Notes under the pieces: generated by a model
What the model was told of the DNA's origin: nothing
The model's input: only the letters and a program-made list of their open reading frames with translations
Database searches by the model: none
Position numbers and translations under genes: made by a program
NCBI GenBank assembly: GCA_003662715.1
Contig: QMYO01000073.1
Location: 1-7,530 of the forward strand
DNA length: 7,530 nucleotides
Source: Candidatus Bathyarchaeota archaeon
Lineage (GTDB): Archaea > Thermoproteota > Bathyarchaeia > Bathyarchaeales > Bathyarchaeaceae
Direction of reading: 5' to 3'
Shown here: positions 5,453-7,530 of the stretch, one piece after another
Position numbering within the stretch: the first letter of the stretch is position 1
How the letters are laid out: every line of letters begins with the position of its first letter

Positions 5453-6385
5453 ATGAACGAAAAACATGGTTCCCATTCCAGGTCTAATGCACGCGTTGAT
5501 GCAATACAACAGGCCTACGAAGAAGAGAAACAAAGACTCAAAGCCAGAATGAGCAAAATCAAGCACAAGATAGCGGTGATAAGCGGTAAAGGCGGAGTAG
5601 GTAAGAGCACCGTGACCGTAAACTTAGCAATAGCCTTCGCCATGCACGGTTATCCCTATGACATAGGCATTCTTGACGCAGACATAACAGGCCCCTGCGT
5701 GCCGAAGCTCATGGGCTTACATGGACAGAGACTTCAGACAGGTCCTCCAGGCATATTTCCTGCAAAAGGTCCTCTGGGAATCAAGGTGGTGTCCATGGAC
5801 TTTCTGCTTCCAAGCGAGGAGTCCCCGGTCATATGGCGAGGTCCCTTAAAGATGAAAGCGATTAACCAGTTCTTGTCAGACATCGTCTGGGGAGAACTCG
5901 AATTCCTCTTCATTGATCTCCCTCCAGGAACCGGCGATGAGCCACTGAGCATTATGCAACTCATCCCTGAGATGGATGGGGTGGTGATAGTTACTATTCC
6001 CTCGGAGGTTTCACAGATCGTAGTTAAGAAAGCTGTGACCTTCTCTAGGAAACTGAACATCCCTGTTATCGGCATCATCGAGAATATGAGTGGTTTCGTC
6101 TGCCCAAAATGCGGCGCGGAAACTAACATTTTCAAGGTTGGAGGTGGACAGAAAATAGCCGAAGACCTAGCAGTTCCTTTCCTCGGAAGCATACCGATAG
6201 ACCCTGAAATTTGCCAAGACTCTGACGATGGAATGCCCTTCATAATCAACCATGCAGACTCTCATTCTGCAAAAGCGTTTAGAAGCATTGTTGAAAAAAT
6301 TGAGGCATTCCTAGAAAAAGACGTTAATGGAGGCAAAAGTTCTTCGCCCAATTCGTTGAAAGCAAAAAAGGAGGTGACTGGATGA
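5453..6385 (+). CDS. Mrp/NBP35-family P-loop ATPase, Fe-S cluster carrier
   Basis: A 310-residue cytosolic MinD-type ATPase that holds and hands over Fe-S clusters. It has the deviant Walker A KGGVGKST (46-53), the LDADITGP switch (74-81), the DLPPGTGD Walker B/switch II (155-162), and the CPKC motif (217-220) at which two subunits share a bridging cluster. The four-Cys ferredoxin-like N-terminus of eukaryotic Nbp35 is absent; residues 12-38 are instead a charged, probably helical segment. The tail (about 290-310) is Lys/Ser-rich and looks disordered. The ATG at 5453 has GGAAG and AAGG upstream. The stop overlaps the next gene's ATG (ATGA), and that gene's ribosome-binding site lies inside the 3' end, so expression is tightly coupled. 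The family is certain; the client proteins are unknown. Confidence 0.95.
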   Translation: MNEKHGSHSRSNARVDAIQQAYEEEKQRLKARMSKIKHKIAVISGKGGVGKSTVTVNLAIAFAMHGYPYDIGILDADITGPCVPKLMGLHGQRLQTGPPGIFPAKGPLGIKVVSMDFLLPSEESPVIWRGPLKMKAINQFLSDIVWGELEFLFIDLPPGTGDEPLSIMQLIPEMDGVVIVTIPSEVSQIVVKKAVTFSRKLNIPVIGIIENMSGFVCPKCGAETNIFKVGGGQKIAEDLAVPFLGSIPIDPEICQDSDDGMPFIINHADSHSAKAFRSIVEKIEAFLEKDVNGGKSSSPNSLKAKKEVTG

Positions 6386-6777
6386 AAATATGTGTAACTG
6401 CAACTGCAGGTAGCTTGGATGCGCAGGTAGATCCAAGATTTGGCAGATGCTCATACTTTATTATAGTGGATTCGGAAACCATGAAGTTCGAGGCAATTCC
6501 AAACATCGCATCTGGCGCGATGGGTGGTGCCGGAATTCAGGCGGCACAAACAATAGCAAGCAAAGGCGCCAATGTGGTTTTAACAGGAAATGTAGGACCA
6601 AACGCGTTCCAAGCTTTGTTCGCCGCTGGAATTAAGGTTGTGACAGGTGCTTTCGGAACTGTGAGAGAGATTATTGAAAAATACAAGAGAGGCGAACTGA
6701 AAGAGACCAGTACACCGACTGTTCGTGGACATTATGGAATGGGTATGGGCAGAGGGCGTGGTTGGAGAGGAGAGTAA
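6382..6777 (+). CDS. NifX/NafY-family cofactor-binding protein 1 (dinitrogenase FeMo-cofactor biosynthesis family)
   Basis: A 131-residue protein of the small ribonuclease-H-like family that binds Fe-S or Fe-Mo precursors (NifX, NafY, the NifB C-terminus, MTH1175-like proteins). It opens with a beta strand MKICVTA, then DPRFGRCSYF (17-26) with a Cys, the GGAGIQAAQTIASKGANVVLTGNVGPNAF core (48-76), and GAFGTVREIIEKYKRGEL. The tail is rich in Gly, Met, Arg and His (GHYGMGMGRGRG), perhaps for metal or nucleic acid contact. It overlaps the ATPase gene by four bases, and GGAGGTGA (6370-6377) is a near-ideal ribosome-binding site. The ATPase is the likely donor or partner. No nitrogenase genes are near, so a general metal-sulfur cluster role is favoured. 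Confidence 0.92.
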   Translation: MKICVTATAGSLDAQVDPRFGRCSYFIIVDSETMKFEAIPNIASGAMGGAGIQAAQTIASKGANVVLTGNVGPNAFQALFAAGIKVVTGAFGTVREIIEKYKRGELKETSTPTVRGHYGMGMGRGRGWRGE

Positions 6778-6837
6778 TAGAGTACTTAACTTCAAGAGGA
6801 AATGCTTCACAACTTCAAAAATAGGGGAGGTGATGGA

Positions 6838-7212
6838 ATGAAAACCAGAATTGTAATTCCTGTATCAAGTGAAGGCGGCTTAAACGCTCGATTATCAGAG
6901 CATTTTGGAAGAGCTCCCTACTTTGCTGTCATTGACATCGATGAAAAGAGTCATATTGTAAACCAGCAAATAGTGCCTAACACAAGTGAACACTTCGGAG
7001 GCGTAGGACGACCGCCTGACCGTATCTTACAATTCAAACCAGACGTGCTCATTACATATGGAATGGGGCCAAGAGCTTTAGCTATCTTTCAAGATGCAAG
7101 AGTCGCAGTGTTAAGGGCTAATGCAAACACTGTTAGAGATGTAATCACGGCATATAATAAAGATGAACTAGAAGAGTTAACAGAAGGTTGCCATCACGCC
7201 CGCCATCGATAA
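6838..7212 (+). CDS. NifX/NafY-family cofactor-binding protein 2
   Basis: A second, clearly diverged member of the same family, 124 residues long. It has MKTRIVIPVSSEGG, then LSEHFGRAPYFAVIDID (19-35), EHFGGVGRPPDRI, the strand DVLITYGMGPRAL (69-81), and ANANTVRDVITAYNKDEL. It ends GCHHARHR, one Cys and three His, a plausible metal-binding tail. The equivalent of Cys23 in the first copy is Ala, so the two proteins may hold different cargo or pass it on. An in-frame ATG at 6802 exists, but ATG 6838 is chosen because GGAGGTGA (6826-6833) lies four bases before it, as in the first copy. The 60-bp gap to the preceding gene suggests the same operon. Confidence 0.92.
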   Translation: MKTRIVIPVSSEGGLNARLSEHFGRAPYFAVIDIDEKSHIVNQQIVPNTSEHFGGVGRPPDRILQFKPDVLITYGMGPRALAIFQDARVAVLRANANTVRDVITAYNKDELEELTEGCHHARHR

Positions 7213-7248
7213 GCGAACTTCTGATAATTAAACCAATTCATCGAGGCG

Positions 7249-7530
7249 ATGCGCGTGAAGGTATCAAAGAAGTTGACAAAAGAGGACTTCGAGTTATTAA
7301 GGGAAGCTGGCTATTCAGATAAAGCCATAGAGCTTTATGAGAACGGGGTTAATCTGGGCTTTATAAAGAACCCAGATGTTGCCTTTACTTATACTGGTCC
7401 TTGCGGAGACACCATTAAACTCTATTTGAAAATGAACCATAACGGCATAATAGAAGACGCAAAGTTTCAGCATTGGGGCTGTCCGGGGTCAGCCGCCTCA
7501 GCATCCATGATAACGGAGCTTATAAAAGGA
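7249..7530 (+). CDS. NifU/IscU-like iron-sulfur scaffold, N-terminal part
   Basis: The first 94 codons of an Fe-S cluster scaffold-type protein; the right edge cuts it. A helical lead (KLTKEDFELLREAGYSDKA) is followed by TGPCGDTIKLYLKM (49-62), containing the first conserved Cys (52) and Asp (54), and HWGCPGSAASASMITELIKG (75-94), containing the second Cys (78). The third family Cys would lie beyond the window. The start may be ATG 7249 or GTG 7255; GAGG (7243-7246) is too close to the ATG but at a normal distance from the GTG. The long lead before the first Cys is longer than in plain IscU. Lying 36 bp after the NifX-like gene, it probably supplies clusters to the ATPase and the two small binding proteins. 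Confidence 0.88.
   Translation, partial: MRVKVSKKLTKEDFELLREAGYSDKAIELYENGVNLGFIKNPDVAFTYTGPCGDTIKLYLKMNHNGIIEDAKFQHWGCPGSAASASMITELIKG

Noticed and set aside
5734..6249. 171-codon open frame on the minus strand
   Set aside because: It lies opposite the conserved core of the Mrp ATPase; low complexity in Ser/Pro/Gly and no motif suggest a shadow frame.
6382..7212. Evidence for nitrogen fixation from the NifX-like genes
   Set aside because: This family is widespread in non-fixing archaea and bacteria. No nifH, nifD, nifK, nifE or nifN is in the window.

Overview
The window looks archaeal. It carries the N-terminal part of an archaeal RNA polymerase B subunit, an archaeal-type tyrosine recombinase remnant with an FRKRK tail, and an Lrp/AsnC regulator. 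It also has strong GGAGGTGA or GGTGG ribosome-binding sites, TTG/GTG starts and TATA-like boxes. Base composition is moderately AT-rich. The gene content and integrase type fit an uncultivated lineage such as Bathyarchaeia, but that assignment is inference from general resemblance and no search was run.

Layout. 1-899 (minus) is the first 299 codons of rpoB, running off the left edge. 900-1123 has no firm gene; it holds a GC-rich, strongly foldable stretch that also contains a 53-codon ORF in frame with rpoB. 1124-1487 (minus) is a truncated, frameshifted integrase. 1540-3244 (minus) is a two-gene ABC-2 exporter, ATPase then permease, with no standard start codon at the conserved N-terminus of the ATPase. 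3346-3644 (minus) holds a shortened DsrE-like Cys protein overlapped by a possible 29-residue Cys peptide. 3741-4751 (minus) is a metallo-beta-lactamase-fold protein. 4764-5333 (minus) is an Lrp/AsnC regulator with a five-cysteine C-terminal tail.

From the regulator a divergent cluster runs rightward on the plus strand: an Mrp/NBP35-type ATPase (5453-6385), two different NifX/NafY-like cofactor-binding proteins (6382-6777 and 6838-7212), and the start of a NifU/IscU-like scaffold (7249 onward, cut by the right edge).

The most coherent story is in 3346-7530. A scaffold, a carrier ATPase and two small cofactor-binding proteins make up an iron-sulfur or mixed metal-sulfur cluster assembly unit. 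It faces a regulator that carries its own potential metal or Fe-S site. Two inverted repeats about 31 bp apart (three helical turns) lie between the divergent genes and are natural operators for that regulator. No nitrogenase genes are in the window, so nitrogen fixation is not implied. The left half (ABC exporter, integrase scar, rpoB) appears unrelated.
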